Part shown: positions 11,601 through 23,186 of the stretch, one piece after another
Layout: the number at the start of each line of letters is the position of its first letter
Numbering within the stretch: the stretch's first letter is position 1
Origin: Mytilus galloprovincialis
Taxonomy: Eukaryota; Mollusca; Bivalvia; Mytilida; Mytilidae
Assembly: GCF_965363235.1 (NCBI RefSeq)
Contig: NC_134839.1
Location: 61,161,560-61,225,559, forward strand
Reading direction: 5' to 3'
Length of the DNA: 64,000 bases
The notes under the pieces: generated by a model
What the model was told of the DNA's origin: nothing
Databases searched by the model: none
Seen by the model: the letters and a program-made list of their open reading frames with translations, nothing else
Translations under genes and position numbers: made by a program

Positions 11601-14600
11601 TCATAGAGAATTGGCAGTATTCACATGTATATTTAATGATAAAATTCTACTGACGAATCCATCATGTGTCTCATAAGAGGGGGATATAGGACCTTTATCG
11701 GGACTCCTGCATTGGGTTATTTTAAGCTCGGGATTTCGGGATTGACCCTTTCGGGATCCGGGAATTCTCTTTTTGAATTTCGGGATGTCGGGATTTAAAT
11801 TTTGTTAAATTCGGGACCTCGGGATATCGTGTTTCTAAGCCCGGGATTTTCGGGATCAGACCCCTCCTACCCCCTAATATGTATAGAAATTAATGTGTAT
11901 ACCGTGTATAATCATAAACGTTCGTATACACTTGATAATATCATTAAATAAGGTTGGATTAAAGAAATATTTAGCTTTAAATAATCCTTTTTTTCTGTGA
12001 TTTTGAAAGTTTAAAGCTACAATTGATTGATGAAGTATTAAGTTAGTATAAATTTCAATGTGTTGTTAACCAACCACCGTAATCGTAACCTTATTAAAAT
12101 TGAAAAAAAAACTCACCTTATCTATTTTTCCTTCTCTTGGCCATATGCTACAAACCGCACCTTTATCCTCAACAGCTATGACATCCACACTACCAATATG
12201 ATCTGATATATCAATTGTTCGAGATTCCGAAATTTCTGTCATGCCATGGTCAGAAAAAATAACTACATTGGTGTTCTTTTCTAAGTTATACGTTTTAAGC
12301 AATAGCAGCATTTCTTTTATAGCTTCATCAGTTTGTTTCACTATGTCAAACACTTCCTCAGAGTTTGGACCATAGCTATGTCCCCATCTGTCAACAGCAT
12401 TCAAATATACTCCTGTAAAAATTGAACCAAGAACTAATTGAAATGTATGATCCAATGATATTTTCTCTGATTTTGTTTCATACCAGTGAAATTAAAGAGT
12501 AGAATTTCAAGGATTTGAACATAAGTTTTTCCATAAGCCAATTTTATACAGATTAATAAATGGATAGCTTAAATTATTTTGAGAAACGACATGCAAATCT
12601 AAAAACAGAGAGTGAAATTACAAAAGGAAACACAACTAGCCTTGAATACACAAGGCGTACGGATATTAATTTTGATAGTAAACTCTTAAAGGTACTGTTT
12701 AAAAGTACGTAATCATACTACATTTTGTATATTCAATTTACGACAGCTATGCTTACAAGTAGTTATCAAAGGTACCAGGATTATAATTTATTTCGATAGA
12801 CGCGCGTTTCGTCTTCATAAGACTCATCAGTGACGCTCATATCAAAATATATTGCAACAACCTTCAAAGCCTCTCTGCTAGTTGAAATACAAATATCTAT
12901 TTGTTACTTAAAATGCTTACCGGCAAAATCAATCTTGTCTGTTTTTAATAAGTCCACAGCTTTCTTTAAATTTTTTACCGTTTGTGGAACCATCGGCCAT
13001 TCATTCATTTTATCACAAAAGGTAGATGTCATGTTATGTACAGGGACATGACACCCAGGCCATTCAAACATGTATGTTCTTTTTTCCTGAAAATATTCAT
13101 TACAAGCATTTGGATAATGTTACAAGTTAGACTAGAATATATTCAATGAAGGGAAAACATCTTCATATATATTCCTATTTAGAAAGTGTGCAGGAAGAAA
13201 ATATTTCACCCCGTAAACATGCGAATTGAATATTCCGTGGAATGAAATCATTTCTGAAAAATCAGCCTTTTTATTCTGTTTCTGATAAAAAAAAATAATA
13301 AAAAAAAACCGTCGCATTCATAAGTTGAACAACTGTGTGATTGATCGACCAAAGTCCGTTTTTCTAAGACAAACAGTCTGTGAAATGTCTATCTACCCTT
13401 CACGATAAGTATGTTGTTGTTCCTCCAGACAAAGTCTCAAATATTATTGTCTTTCTATGTAAATCGTACAACTACGAGTGTTTTGTATAAGAATTAGAAA
13501 TAGATATGCACTCAGGTAATCGCCCATACAAAACCCATCATTTGACAAGGATGAGATTTTGGCGAATCATAAGTCCTTCATGTCATCAATGAATATTACA
13601 TTGAACACCAATTTGGAGGACTTTACTTGTTTTTATTGGATATCTAAGCTTCACAAACTTACGTACAAATAACGCTACATTACCGGCTCATCTGCATGTT
13701 CGACAAAAGAATTGTCCATTCGATTGGAAAAAAAATATATCCGCAGTGAAAGAGGAGGGTCTTCAGAAATACTGTGAAACTGTTTACTCGCGTAGTGGTA
13801 TTAACCATATGTGGATTCTTAAAAACTCGAAAGAAATTCTTCATAATTTAAAATCTCGATCATATTTTGAAATTGAAATCTGATTTTTCAACCCTGAATA
13901 CCATCACTCCCAATGATAAATTGAAAAATCGTATAAAAGAAATAATCCACACTGCCTTTCAACATAACAATGATTGCATACGCTATAAATTTATTACTTT
14001 GTCATACCATACGGCATATTTTGTTGTTAGAGAACATTCATTTGACGTGGATCTGTAATTATACATCCCGTCACTGTGTTCTATGATCATTTTTCATTCT
14101 TGTCTTTTATTTTTGCTAATATGATTGCATGCCTTTTTGTGTTTCATTTTTACATATGATGTGGCCCTGTACTTTACATCCCGTAATTGTGTTATTGTGT
14201 CACGGTTAATGTTTTGTTTACATATTTGTTTGTTTTAATAGTGATTAAGGTAATACTAGTAACACAATGTTGACTGCTGTATCCCTCTTTTTGACATTTT
14301 CACCTATTATGTCGTTTTCTTTTGTTCACACATCGTTGTCAATATAATGGAATTTTATGCGACTGTAATATAAGTGTGAGGTTTAGCTAGCTATAAACCC
14401 AGGTTTAATACACCATTTTATACATAATAAAATACCTGTTTCAAGTCAGGAATATGACAGTTATTGTTCATTCGTTTGATGTGGTTGAGGTTTTGATCTT
14501 GCCATTTGATTAGGGACATTCTTCTTCGTAGTTTAGTATTTTTGTGATTTTACTTCTAATATAAAGGCTTTAATAATTATAATTATGAGTATACATCGTA

Positions 14601-17486
14601 CAAAATCTTTAGAATCATATCCTCGATGAGTTTTTTTTTTCTACATCTAAAGGAAATAAAAATTCTTTAACCGGTGCTATAAACTGACATGAATCTGCAA
14701 TTACCGGCTCATCTGCATGTTCGACAAAAGAATTGTCCATTCGATTTGAAAAAAAATATATCCGCAGTGAAAGAGGAGGGTCTTCAGAAATACTGTGAAA
14801 CTGTTTACTCGCGTAGTGGTATTAACCATATGTGGATTCTTAAAAACTCGAAAGAAATTCTTCATAATTTTAAATCTCGATCATATTTTGAAATTGAAAT
14901 CTGATTTTTCAACCCTGAATACCATCACTCCCAATGTTAAATTGAAAAATCGTATAAAAGAAATAATCCACACTGCCTTTCAACATAACAATGATTGCAT
15001 ACGCTATAAATTTATTACTTTGTCATACCATACGGCATATTTTGTTGTTAGAGAACAAAAAGGTAAAACATGCTACACAGAGGAATAAGTGATCAGTATG
15101 CTGGAATTTCCTATTGACAACATATTTGTTGAATACTTTATACTAATACATCGAATTTGATATACACAGTCATCTCAGTACCAGAATCTTTGACAAACGA
15201 GACGATCTTAATTTTGAATTATCAATTCCCCCCACCTTACAAACAATATACCAACTTCACCTGCATAAGGGATATACATTTCGCAACTTATTCGGTATTC
15301 AAGAGCATGTAGCAACTATTCAGACTTTGTAAAACGTCATCAGTGTCTGAGTAGAAAGTTGATGAACCAGGGTTATGTCAAAGAACGTCTCGTTTTTTTT
15401 CTTCTAAAAAAAGTTTATCTGAAGGAAGATTCTGGATACTGACGTTGTTTATCGTCTTAATGACGTGTTATATTATTCATTTATTAGTTTTTTTTAAATA
15501 TTTTACTTTTATTTTTACTTTTTTACTTTTACTGTATATCATATTGGTGGTATTCATTTGACGTGGATCTGTAATTATACATCCCGTCACTGTGTTCTAT
15601 GATCATTTTTCATTCTTGTCTTTTATTTTTGCTAATATGATTGCATGCCTTTTTGTGTTTCATTTTTACATATGATGTGGCCCTGTACTTTTACATCCCG
15701 TAATTGTGTTATTGTGTCACGGTTAATGTTTTGTTTACATATTTGTTTGTTTTAATAGTGATTAAGGTAATACTAGTAACACAATGTTGACTGCTGTATC
15801 CCTCTTTTTGACATTTTCACCTATTATGTCGTTTTCTTTTGTTCACACATCGTTGTCAATATAATGGAATTTTATGCGACTGTCATATAAGTGTGAGGTT
15901 TAGCTAGCTATAAACCCAGGTTTAATACACCATTTTATACATAATAAAATACCTGTTTCAAGTCAGGAATATGACAGTTATTGTTCATTCGTTTGATGTG
16001 GTTGAGGTTTTGATCTTGCCATTTGATTAGGGACATTCTTCTTCGTAGTTTAGTATTTTTGTGATTTTACTTCTAATATAAAGGCTTTAATAATTATAAT
16101 TATGAGTATACATCGTACAAAATCTTTAGAATCATATCCTCGATGAGTTTTTTTTTCTACATCTAAAGGAAATAAAAATTCTTTAAATAAAGGCAACAGT
16201 AGTATACCGCTGTTCAAAACTCATAAATCCAGGGACAAAAAACAAAATCGGGGTAACCGGTGCTATAAACTGACATGAATTTGCAATAAGGTGCACACTT
16301 TTATTCCGTGTTGGAGGCCTGACCGGGACTGTAATAGGCCACTGCAATACAAATGATGGGGTATTGCTATGACCTCTTTGTTCATATCACACAAAACAAC
16401 TTTCGTTATGTTGCGTTTCTGAGTTACTAGTCGACATTTTATTAATATTCATATAGAAACATAATACAGATAACACTGGAAAGCTGTTTGATTATCGAAC
16501 TTCACTTGTAACCAAGTTTCTTACTTGTTTAACTGCAGATATCCACAAAGGTTCAGCACCTTCAAACCAGTGTGATTGGTTTGATTCTAAATTTACCATC
16601 TTGTATTCAAAACTGCTTTGTTTTTCTTCATGGTACATACAGTTACCAACAAAGCCATGATCTTCTGTGTGTAATCCTGGAAAATCAAAGCTAGCACAAA
16701 TGGTTTAAATTAAAAAGAGTTTTCTTTCAATTTCAAAATCACAGATGAAAATAAACCTGTCTGTTATTGAATCCGTTTTGGAACGTTTTTGTAATTGGTA
16801 TTTGTTGTTGGTTTGTGATCTCATTGATGTATACTATATACCTGACAGTCTATTCCGCAAGGTTCATATTTCTTATGCATGCATGACGCCTTAAAGGACA
16901 TACTTTCATATTGTTTTCTGCTTTACACTTAATATTTATTAAATCAAACATTCAATATGTTCAGTGGTTGACGTTTGTTGGTGCGGTTCATCAGAGTGTA
17001 TATAGATTAAACCGTTGTTTTTCATGTTTAAATGGTTTTGCACTACTAATGTTTAGCCCTCAATTTATTGCTTGCTATTCGGTGTGAGCCCTTCGTGTTG
17101 AATGCCGTACTTTAATGGTTTGCTCTTACAAATTGTGACTTTGATGAAGAGTTGTCTCATTGACACTCATACCCCATATTCTTTTATCTATATAACAGGT
17201 AAATACTAAAATAGTCAGATAGTACATCCTTTACATCGTGTAGTTTTTGTTTAACTTACTGTATATTCTAAACAATAGTAAAACTTTAATTACCTGTCAT
17301 TAAAGAATAAAAATTAGGAAATGACAAAGTTGGAAAATCAGGAATCATGTAATCTGCCTTTACTCCTTGTTCAAATAGCCGAGAAAATCCTGGTAGTTGT
17401 AAGCCAGGTATATTAAAGTAATCCCATCGAAATCCATCTATTAAAAGCACTAATAACTTTTTGTTCTCAACAACTTGACTTGTCAT
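5689..17486 (-). CDS. ENPP6-like: ENPP6-like choline-specific glycerophosphodiesterase, copy A (7 exons)
   Basis: Exons in transcript order: 17486-17294, 16676-16525, 13086-12921, 12412-12117, 10206-10063, 8169-8061, 5819-5689 (TGA/TAG-type stop at 5689). All junctions are GT-AG and the phases join to 396 codons. The protein shows the alkaline-phosphatase-fold NPP pattern: [13 protein letters not shown] (metal Asp), [16 protein letters not shown] with Ser as nucleophile as in ENPP6 (most NPPs use Thr), [16 protein letters not shown] and GYHGYDN (metal ligands), ending GPDFKKNY...VDIYQVMC, which matches the ENPP6 C-terminal end. The family hydrolyses glycerophosphocholine, lysophosphatidylcholine and sphingosylphosphocholine to phosphocholine. 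Known ENPP6 is about 440 residues with a signal peptide and a GPI tail; neither is visible here, so a 5' exon may be missing from the model. The start ATG at 17486 is the first in frame; a stop lies in frame 15 bases upstream unless a splice acceptor intervenes. Confidence 0.88.
5820..6127. other. ENPP6-like A intron 6, part downstream of the Harbinger relic
   Basis: Plain AT-rich intron between the last exon acceptor (5820-5821) and the left target duplication of the Harbinger relic. Nothing else recognised. Confidence 0.5.
6185..6490. repeat. Left subterminal palindrome zone of the Harbinger relic
   Basis: TCGTACGA occurs perfectly at 6214-6221, 6445-6452 and 6473-6480, with many one-base variants such as TCGCACGA and TCGTGCGA between. 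Repeated subterminal motifs are usual transposase-binding sites in DNA transposons; that role here is inference. Confidence 0.75.
6602..6900 (+). pseudogene. N-terminal fragment of a Harbinger transposase
   Basis: From the ATG at 6602 the frame reads a Leu/Glu-rich helical segment, then RRWWVRPWI and FGQYSTLM. After an in-frame TAA (6800-6802) the same frame continues [29 protein letters not shown]. The RRWWVRPW...GQY..LM.EL...D...F.RM....F..LL pattern is the conserved region ahead of the DDE domain in PIF/Harbinger transposases. The frame then runs into the right-hand palindrome zone, so the catalytic domain is absent. The copy is non-functional. Antisense open frames here are shadows. Confidence 0.8.
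6885..7212. repeat. Right subterminal palindrome zone of the Harbinger relic
   Basis: TCGTACGA occurs at 6907-6914, 6988-6995 and 7204-7211 among further cgacagtcg, cacgact and cacgaca variants. It mirrors the left zone (6185-6490) in motif and spacing. Confidence 0.75.
7233..8060. other. ENPP6-like A intron 6, GC-richer unassigned sequence
   Basis: About 7300-7880 is distinctly less AT-rich than its surroundings and has short open frames on both strands, none with a recognised motif. It may be a decayed transposon or processed sequence, but no end repeats or duplications were found. Confidence 0.4.
8895..8942 (-). ncRNA. Hammerhead ribozyme, complete core
   Basis: On the minus strand: GAGCGTCA, then CTGATGA (8934-8928), stem II GTC/GAC closing a 7-nt loop, GAAA (8914-8911), then CGCGCGTC with the predicted cleavage after C at 8903, then TGGCGT. 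GCGTCA pairs with TGGCGT as stem I (six pairs, two of them wobble). All conserved core positions are present. The helix III strand ACGCGCGT is self-complementary, so a single molecule can form only a very short helix III, while two molecules could pair as a dimer. Confidence 0.82.
9250..9294 (-). ncRNA. Hammerhead ribozyme, core altered
   Basis: Same layout as 8895-8942 one unit away. On the minus strand the first core box reads CTGATGG rather than CTGATGA, stem II is weakened and helix III reads ACGCTCGT. It is probably slow or inactive as a monomer. Confidence 0.7.
9455..10010. repeat. Two dispersed repeat fragments
   Basis: About 9460-9600 matches the first part of the Penelope-like tail at 18945-19090 (gataccagagggacggtcaa here, one base different there). 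About 9700-10005 is a reverse-orientation copy of the abundant short family whose forward form begins agatgtggtatgattgccaa (also at 34490-34800 and 37905-38095). Confidence 0.65.
10369..10650. repeat. 34-bp minisatellite, about eight units
   Basis: Units of attcaaactcaaaaccggtt plus gaacctgtcgttat repeat head to tail without spacers. Differences between units are one to three bases, mostly aaaacc versus ctaacc or ataacc. The array lies in intron 4 of ENPP6-like gene A, about 160 bp from exon 5. Confidence 0.92.
10655..10810. repeat. Fragment of the abundant short dispersed family
   Basis: ggttgtcgtttgttggtg followed by a decayed form of the segment found complete at 34540-34680. Reverse orientation and truncated. 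Confidence 0.6.
11190..11540 (+). repeat. Penelope-like element 3' tail
   Basis: Shares ttgactgctgta, cacatcgttgtcaatat, gaggtttagctagc, a grouped poly-pyrimidine tract and gaatatgacagtt with the tails at 14260-14530 and 15780-16050. The reading frame across it is accidental. Confidence 0.75.
11660..11880. repeat. CGGGAT-rich dispersed element
   Basis: tcgggat or cgggatt occurs about ten times in 200 bp, flanked by gagggggatatagg on the left and cctaccccctaat on the right, which are partly complementary. The composition is unlike the AT-rich intron around it. Confidence 0.55.
12760..12845 (-). ncRNA. Hammerhead ribozyme sequence, core intact, stem I damaged
   Basis: The minus strand (12838-12793) keeps CTGATGA, a GTC/GAC stem II, GAAA and CGCGCGTC. 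The sequence after the cut site reads TATCGA instead of TGGCGT, so stem I pairing is mostly lost. Only the hammerhead and its immediate flank remain; the unit body is missing. It lies in intron 3 of ENPP6-like gene A, just outside exon 3. Confidence 0.7.
13370..16290 (+). mobile_element. Penelope-like retroelement, tandemly duplicated and broken
   Basis: A segment of about 356 bp occurs at 13680-14035 and again at 14701-15057; a second of about 635 bp occurs at 14036-14669 and 15552-16186. The copies are nearly identical. The encoded pieces ([38 protein letters not shown]) belong to the same reverse-transcriptase family as 19243-21495. The left copy lacks the internal part 15058-15551 present in the right copy. 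Partial tandem copies are typical of Penelope-like elements. The coding part is interrupted and not functional. It sits in intron 2 of ENPP6-like gene A. Confidence 0.78.
16960..17190 (-). repeat. Abundant short dispersed family, reverse orientation
   Basis: Runs from ggttgacgtttgttggtg to gagttgtctcattgacactc, matching 34550-34770 with many changes. Lies in intron 1 of ENPP6-like gene A. Confidence 0.65.
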
Positions 17487-17489
17487 GCT

Positions 17490-18684
17490 TTCTCTGGCAG
17501 CTTAGAGTGTGGTTTAGCTTGAAAAAATATAATGGAATATTTTGATAATATCAAAATCAGACGTTTATATGCAATATAAACATTTGAAAGACATTTAATT
17601 TTTTGCATCTTTGCAACATTTATAATTGAAATAAAAGCCAAGTATTAAATATACACTAATCATGTGACTATATAAAGTTAATATGTTTGTCTAGAAACTT
17701 CATACGGGAACACCTATGTTTCAGGGCCTGCATCGTTTTGTACCATGGTTTCCTCGAGTTCAACATTTTGAAAATCAGACAGTTAACTTTCAAAAGTACA
17801 TTTAGACGTGATATGATAACACTTTTGTAAATTAACTCATCATAGATACCAATATTAAAATTTTGCACGCCAGACGTGTAGCACATGGCCTACATCAATG
17901 ATACGGAAATTTCAGCAGTAATAATAAAGAGTTCCAGTGTATGTAAAGTGTGGATCCTAAAATATCATTTTCACTGTATATGTCATAAATTTCTGATGTA
18001 GAATTATAAATAAACAGACGATTTTTTTTTTATTTTGGAAGAAAATGAAGAAAATTAGTTAAAATGTATATGTTTAGAAATAAATAATACTAGTAAGACA
18101 ATGTAAGAGATGCGAACGGGGTTTTATCGCGCCTAAAACTATCCAGCTGTGAAATATATACCGAAATAGGTGAGTATTTAGAACATTTCACGAACAGATC
18201 GTGCAGGTGATTTAAAACTAGCAGGTTAGATGTTGTTGCAGAAAAATATTCAATTCAACACAATTATTAAAGTTGTATAACGTAGAATAGGTTTTGTCAT
18301 TCAGTTTCTTCATATTGAATTAAATTCCATTATGATGCTTTCTTTATGCGAGTCATGTTTACTGTCGAATAATGATACTATAAGTTCATTTTCACTGTAG
18401 AGCGATTCATTAGTATTGTATATGCGGTGCATTTTCACTATATGATTTTTATGTTTTTTATCTATTAAAGCCTTAATTTAACCGATTTGCTCAAATAATA
18501 GATAAAGTAAGAGAAGGATTTGATGAAGTTTTAACTTGCGGAGGAAAGTTTGATTTAACACTCTAATAAATTCAGTAGAAATAACATTTATTTCAAATGT
18601 ATTCCATTTAATTTCTTATAAATTGTAGGGATCTTTATCCTTGGTTTTATTTATCCATTTCCATGACACTTCATCACTAATTAC
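17490..18684. other. Region upstream of ENPP6-like gene A
   Basis: No exon recognised. The promoter and any 5' exon carrying a signal peptide should lie here, but no convincing ATG exon with a hydrophobic stretch was found. A short decayed retrozyme-like scrap is near 17845-17885. Confidence 0.4.
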
Positions 18685-18875
18685 GTACATCTTGATATAG
18701 ATTAAACCGTTTGGTTTTCCCGTTTGAAAGGTTTTACACTGGGGTCCTTTATAACTTGCCGTGTGAGCCAATACTCCATGTTGAAGACCGTATTTTGACC
18801 TATAATGGTTCTACTTTTATTGTGACTCGGATGGAGAGTTGTCTCATTGTCACATATGGCATCTTCTTATATCTC
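18685..18875 (-). repeat. Abundant short dispersed family, reverse orientation
   Basis: Contains tagattaaaccgtttggttt, ggggtcctttataactt and gagagttgtctcattgtcac, the core of the family seen at 34490-34800. Confidence 0.65.
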
Positions 18876-18944
18876 AGTATCTATGGCTCAAACCGAAACG
18901 GGTTAAAGAACACACTACTTTCCTAATATATTTATAATGGGCTT

Positions 18945-21495
18945 AAAAGAGGGACGAAAGATACCAAAGGGACAGTCAAACTCATCAATCTAAAACAAAC
19001 TGACAACGCCATGGCTAAAAATGAAAAAGACAAACAAACAACAGCACACACGACACAACATAGAAAACTAAAGAATAAACAACACGAACCCCACCAAAAA
19101 CCTAGGGGTGATCTCAGGTGCTCCGGAAGGGTAAGCATATCCTGCTCCAGATGCGGCACCCGTCGTGTTGCTTATGTGATAACAAATCCGGTAAATAGTC
19201 TAATTCGGTAGGTCACATTCATGAAAGGGAAGGGGATTGTAGTTACGACGTAAGGAACATATCCGATATCATTTGTGAAACGGTTATTCCATAACGGTCA
19301 ACCAACTCGTGATGGCGTCCGTAAAATGTACGAAGGGATGATTTCAAATTCACCATTTGGAACTCTTGGTTCAATAGCTTCCTTGTGAGCAGCAACCCTC
19401 TATCAAGAAAATCATGATAGGAAATGCAAGCACGGGAATATCGTATCAATTGGGAGATATATACCCCGTATGCAGGTGCTGTTGGAATGTTGCTACTTAG
19501 AAATGGAAAGTTCACAATTGGAAAGCTGAAATCATCTCTTTTGTCGTAAAGTTTTGTTTTCGACCGACCCTCATTGTCAATTTCTAGATGTAAGTGAAGA
19601 TATGAGGCCGACTTAACTGTATCTGTAGTATCCTTTATCTCTAGCTCGATTGGATAGATGCGTTCCACATAGTCACCAAATTTTGAATTATTTAGTGAAA
19701 GAACATCATCTATATAGCGAAAAGTAGAGTTAAAGGAACCTTTTATCTTTCTTCATAAGAAGTTCCTGCATGAAGTCAGCCTCATAATAATAAAGAAACA
19801 AGTCGGCAAGTAGAGGGGCACAGTTTGTTCCCATTGGAATGCCGACAGTCTGTTGAAAAACAATTCCTCCGAACGTAACAAATGTGTTGTCAATCAAGAA
19901 ATCAAGCATCTTGATAATAACAGTTTCAGAAAATTTTTGTTCGAATCAGAGTGATCCTTTACAAAGTAGGATTTATCCCTCCCTAAGACAAGATACTTGT
20001 ATCTACGTTAGCCATTCTTTTTAACGAAGCAAAGCAATACCAACTCTTTCAATTTGTCTTTTAGTTTGGAAAGTGGAATACTAGTGTACAGAGTAGAAAA
20101 GTCAAATGTTTAAATACTGTTACAAGATGAAAGAGAGTTAGATTGTATGTACTCTAAAAGATCTTTGGAATTTTTAAGTATCCACCTTTGATTCACGCCC
20201 CCTCTAGAATAGGCAGTTTCAAAATAAGTTTGAAGCCCGTCTTTGATTGCTGATAAAATAGATGTTAATAATTTCGAAAGAGGTTTCGTGGAGCATTTGG
20301 AAGACCCAGCAATATACCGTTGCTTGTAAGAACACTTATGTAGTTTAGGTATCCAATACAGTGATGGCAGATCCAGTTCTTCATCTTTGGTTGAAATTCC
20401 AAAGGAACACAGAACAGACCTATGATTATCCAGGAATTTCTCTTTGGTAAGTGTCGTGAGGGTATATGTTGAGTTTCCAAGTGAATTGTCAATACCTAAT
20501 TCGTTTATCAAGCAGTTAATGTAATGAGTTTTACATACAAAAACGATGTTGTTTGGGGCTTTATCTGAGGGGACAACAACATATTTGTCATGGAGGTAGG
20601 ATAGGTGTTTTGCAACATTTGGGTCTTTAAAGATTGACGTAGCATGGGCATTGATAGACCCATTCCGTTTCTTAATTTTGATTTGTATCAACGACCTCAC
20701 TGCCTTAATCCATTCGGAAAGAGTGTCTACGTCTTCCTTCTCGCGCTTAGCCCATTGCCTGGCATAATCCTCAACTGAATCCATCAAAATTTGAAAGTTG
20801 TATTTCCAATTAATGGATTAAGACTCACGATATTTCGGACCTTTCGATAACACATTTCGTAGAGAAGTGTTATTAACAATGTTGAGGTCACCGGTAATAA
20901 CGTGGCCAGCAGGATTATATGTGAATTGGGAACTAGCACAAGTGCAATCAGGAGGTTTAGACTTGAAGTCGTCAATATCGAGATCCTGCAAAACGTGTTT
21001 GTAATTGAAAATTTTAGTTGCAATAGGTTTGGTATAGGTATAAGAAATGATTGGTACAGACTGGTCTTTGAAATAAGGAGGTATTTTCGATTGAACTAAT
21101 TTATGATGAAGGATATTGCCTAAGTTGACGCCATCGATACCTTTGTTGGCAAAGGAAAGATTAAGGAAAGATCTTTTCTCTTTTTCATCTTTGCCAATGC
21201 GGACTGGCTTGAAAAGTCTGTGACTTGCAATATCCGAAATTATAGCTGTAATTTTGTATTGGTTTGAATGAGGGTTTGTAACAGTGGATTCCAAACATAA
21301 ATTGAACAGAGAATGAAGTTTTGAAAGGGGTAATGAATACAGTTTCGTGCGAATATGATGAATACCTAACGGCTTTTGTATAAATGGCAGCAAGTCATTA
21401 ATAGATACATCATGCAGAGAAGGTGATGTATAATGACGATGACCTTGACTGCGTCTACGTCGAGGAGTCGAGTTGAAAATATTCATCACATTCAC
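18945..21495 (-). mobile_element. Penelope-like retroelement with reverse transcriptase (broken)
   Basis: Read on the minus strand from 21495, the element first encodes an N-terminal region (SFANKGIDGVNLGNI, DCTCASSQFTYNPAGHVI). It continues into a reverse transcriptase with KYVVVPSDKAPNNIVFVCK, LPSLYWIPKLHK, QRYIAGSSKCSTKPLSK, a YIDD catalytic box near 19715-19700, and the C-terminal [18 protein letters not shown] and YGRHHELVDRYGI. The 3' tail continues to about 18945. The frame is interrupted several times. The palm-domain order and the PKLHK box fit the Penelope-like family, or a closely allied non-LTR group common in bivalves. No GIY-YIG endonuclease was recognised. It is a retroelement relic between the two ENPP6-like genes. 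Confidence 0.75.
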
Positions 21496-21499
21496 CGAG

Positions 21500-23186
21500 T
21501 TACACGAAGGACTAGATAGAATACCTATACCATCAATTTTGTCATTAAGTTAATATGAGTGTTGTCAAATCGTACAATTTTGCCTAACAGGTTACTCGGA
21601 TAGTCGTTCGAAGGACAAGATTTGTAAAAGTCAGATTTTTAAGTAAAAACGTTTTTGCAATATTTACGTGTATTTTATACATGGTATTGAAGCTGCATGT
21701 ATCCTTTTGCACTTTATTCCTTTGCGTTTCTGCATGCACAATTTCATTAACTTTTCGTGATATCCTCGTGCATTTATAGACCTGTTTCCTTATTATATAT
21801 CATTTATAACGTTACTGTCAATTTCAAGTTCCTTGTATTTTTACTGATATGCACACGATGAAACATATCCATACAAAACTGTACAACCAAATTTTGCAAA
21901 CTTAATTATGACCTCTAAATTGATAAAAAAAGAGCAATTAAAAAATTAGAAAATAAAAATAATAGAACATTACCATAGGTATTCAGTACACATTTGAACT
22001 GATAAGCGTCCGCAAGTTGACCCCTTGATCTTTAAAATTTATCAGTTACCAAGAAACAGATAGCTCTGACCATGATCTAATTAACGTATTTCGTATTCAA
22101 ACATTTCATTTTGTTGTAAAACAATGTCATTATGTTCTTGTTCGTCAACTCAAACGAGCATAAAATATTTATAAAGAAAAAAACCAAACACTATTTGGGA
22201 TATCAGCTCGCCTGGACCGTACAGTTAAGCATGTTTATTCATTTATTTACAATATATGAATATTTGTCTGCACGCCCGTAGCCGCTGCTTCAACATATCA
22301 TTTTCCAATTATACACAATCTACTAAAGAAACATCTTTGTTTACAATCTTTTCAATCATGTATAATCTTAAAACACATCCACATCAATCATAAGCATGAA
22401 TACATCAATTACAATATTGAAAAAAATAAGTGGGTGGGTGGCTGGGGTTAAATGGCCAGACTGAACTGTCCAAAATGCAAGCGTCGAATGACACTTAATT
22501 ACACACAGATTTACCGTTACAATTCTTCCCGCTTATATTAGCTCGTGAAATATTCATTATTCTATAGTATACCTTAAACCGGTATATCTAGTTATGTGAC
22601 AAATGTCACTACAAATACATGTGTTCTTTACAACATTGATAAATACATTTCTTTAGTCACACTATGTTCAAATATACAATCGAAATCACAAATAGAACTT
22701 CTCCACAAATTAAAGAATAAACGTTGGATATTGATCTCAAAAGGCGTCAACTGAAGCTTCATTTATATAACACAAGCCATTATACATCGAAGTATCCACC
22801 TAACATACTAATTTTATAGTGTGTCTCTGCCATCATTGTTTTTCGTTATTCCTTTAATTTTTAATATAAATCAGATTGTTCGTTTTCCCATACGAATGGT
22901 TACAAATTTTGAATGACGTAGCTTGTCCAGTGGTATCTAGTCGGTAAATTCTTCCTTATGTAAATCCACTGGCAATTTCGCATTGTTATATCAATTAGTA
23001 TTTCATAATTTTGCCTATTTGGAATAAATGATACACTCAGTATTACATTTGCATCTAAAAGATGACACATCTTCATATATAAAACCAGGGTTTTATAGTA
23101 ACGGCAGATTGTGTGTGAAACAAGTTTTATCAAATATGCTCAAGGCAATTCAAAGTATGTACAAAATATAGTAAAAACACATAAAA
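21500..23186. other. Intergenic stretch, nothing recognised
   Basis: AT-rich with short frames only. No exon, RNA gene or clear repeat found. Confidence 0.45.

Noticed and set aside
13370-16290. Hammerhead within the Penelope-like copies
   Set aside because: Such motifs are known in this family, but no core box pair was found in either duplicated segment.
17845-17890. Possible further hammerhead relic (ccagacgtgtagcac after aataccaatattaaaatt-like text)
   Set aside because: Only the flank and a few bases of the cleavage region resemble the family; neither core box is recognisable.
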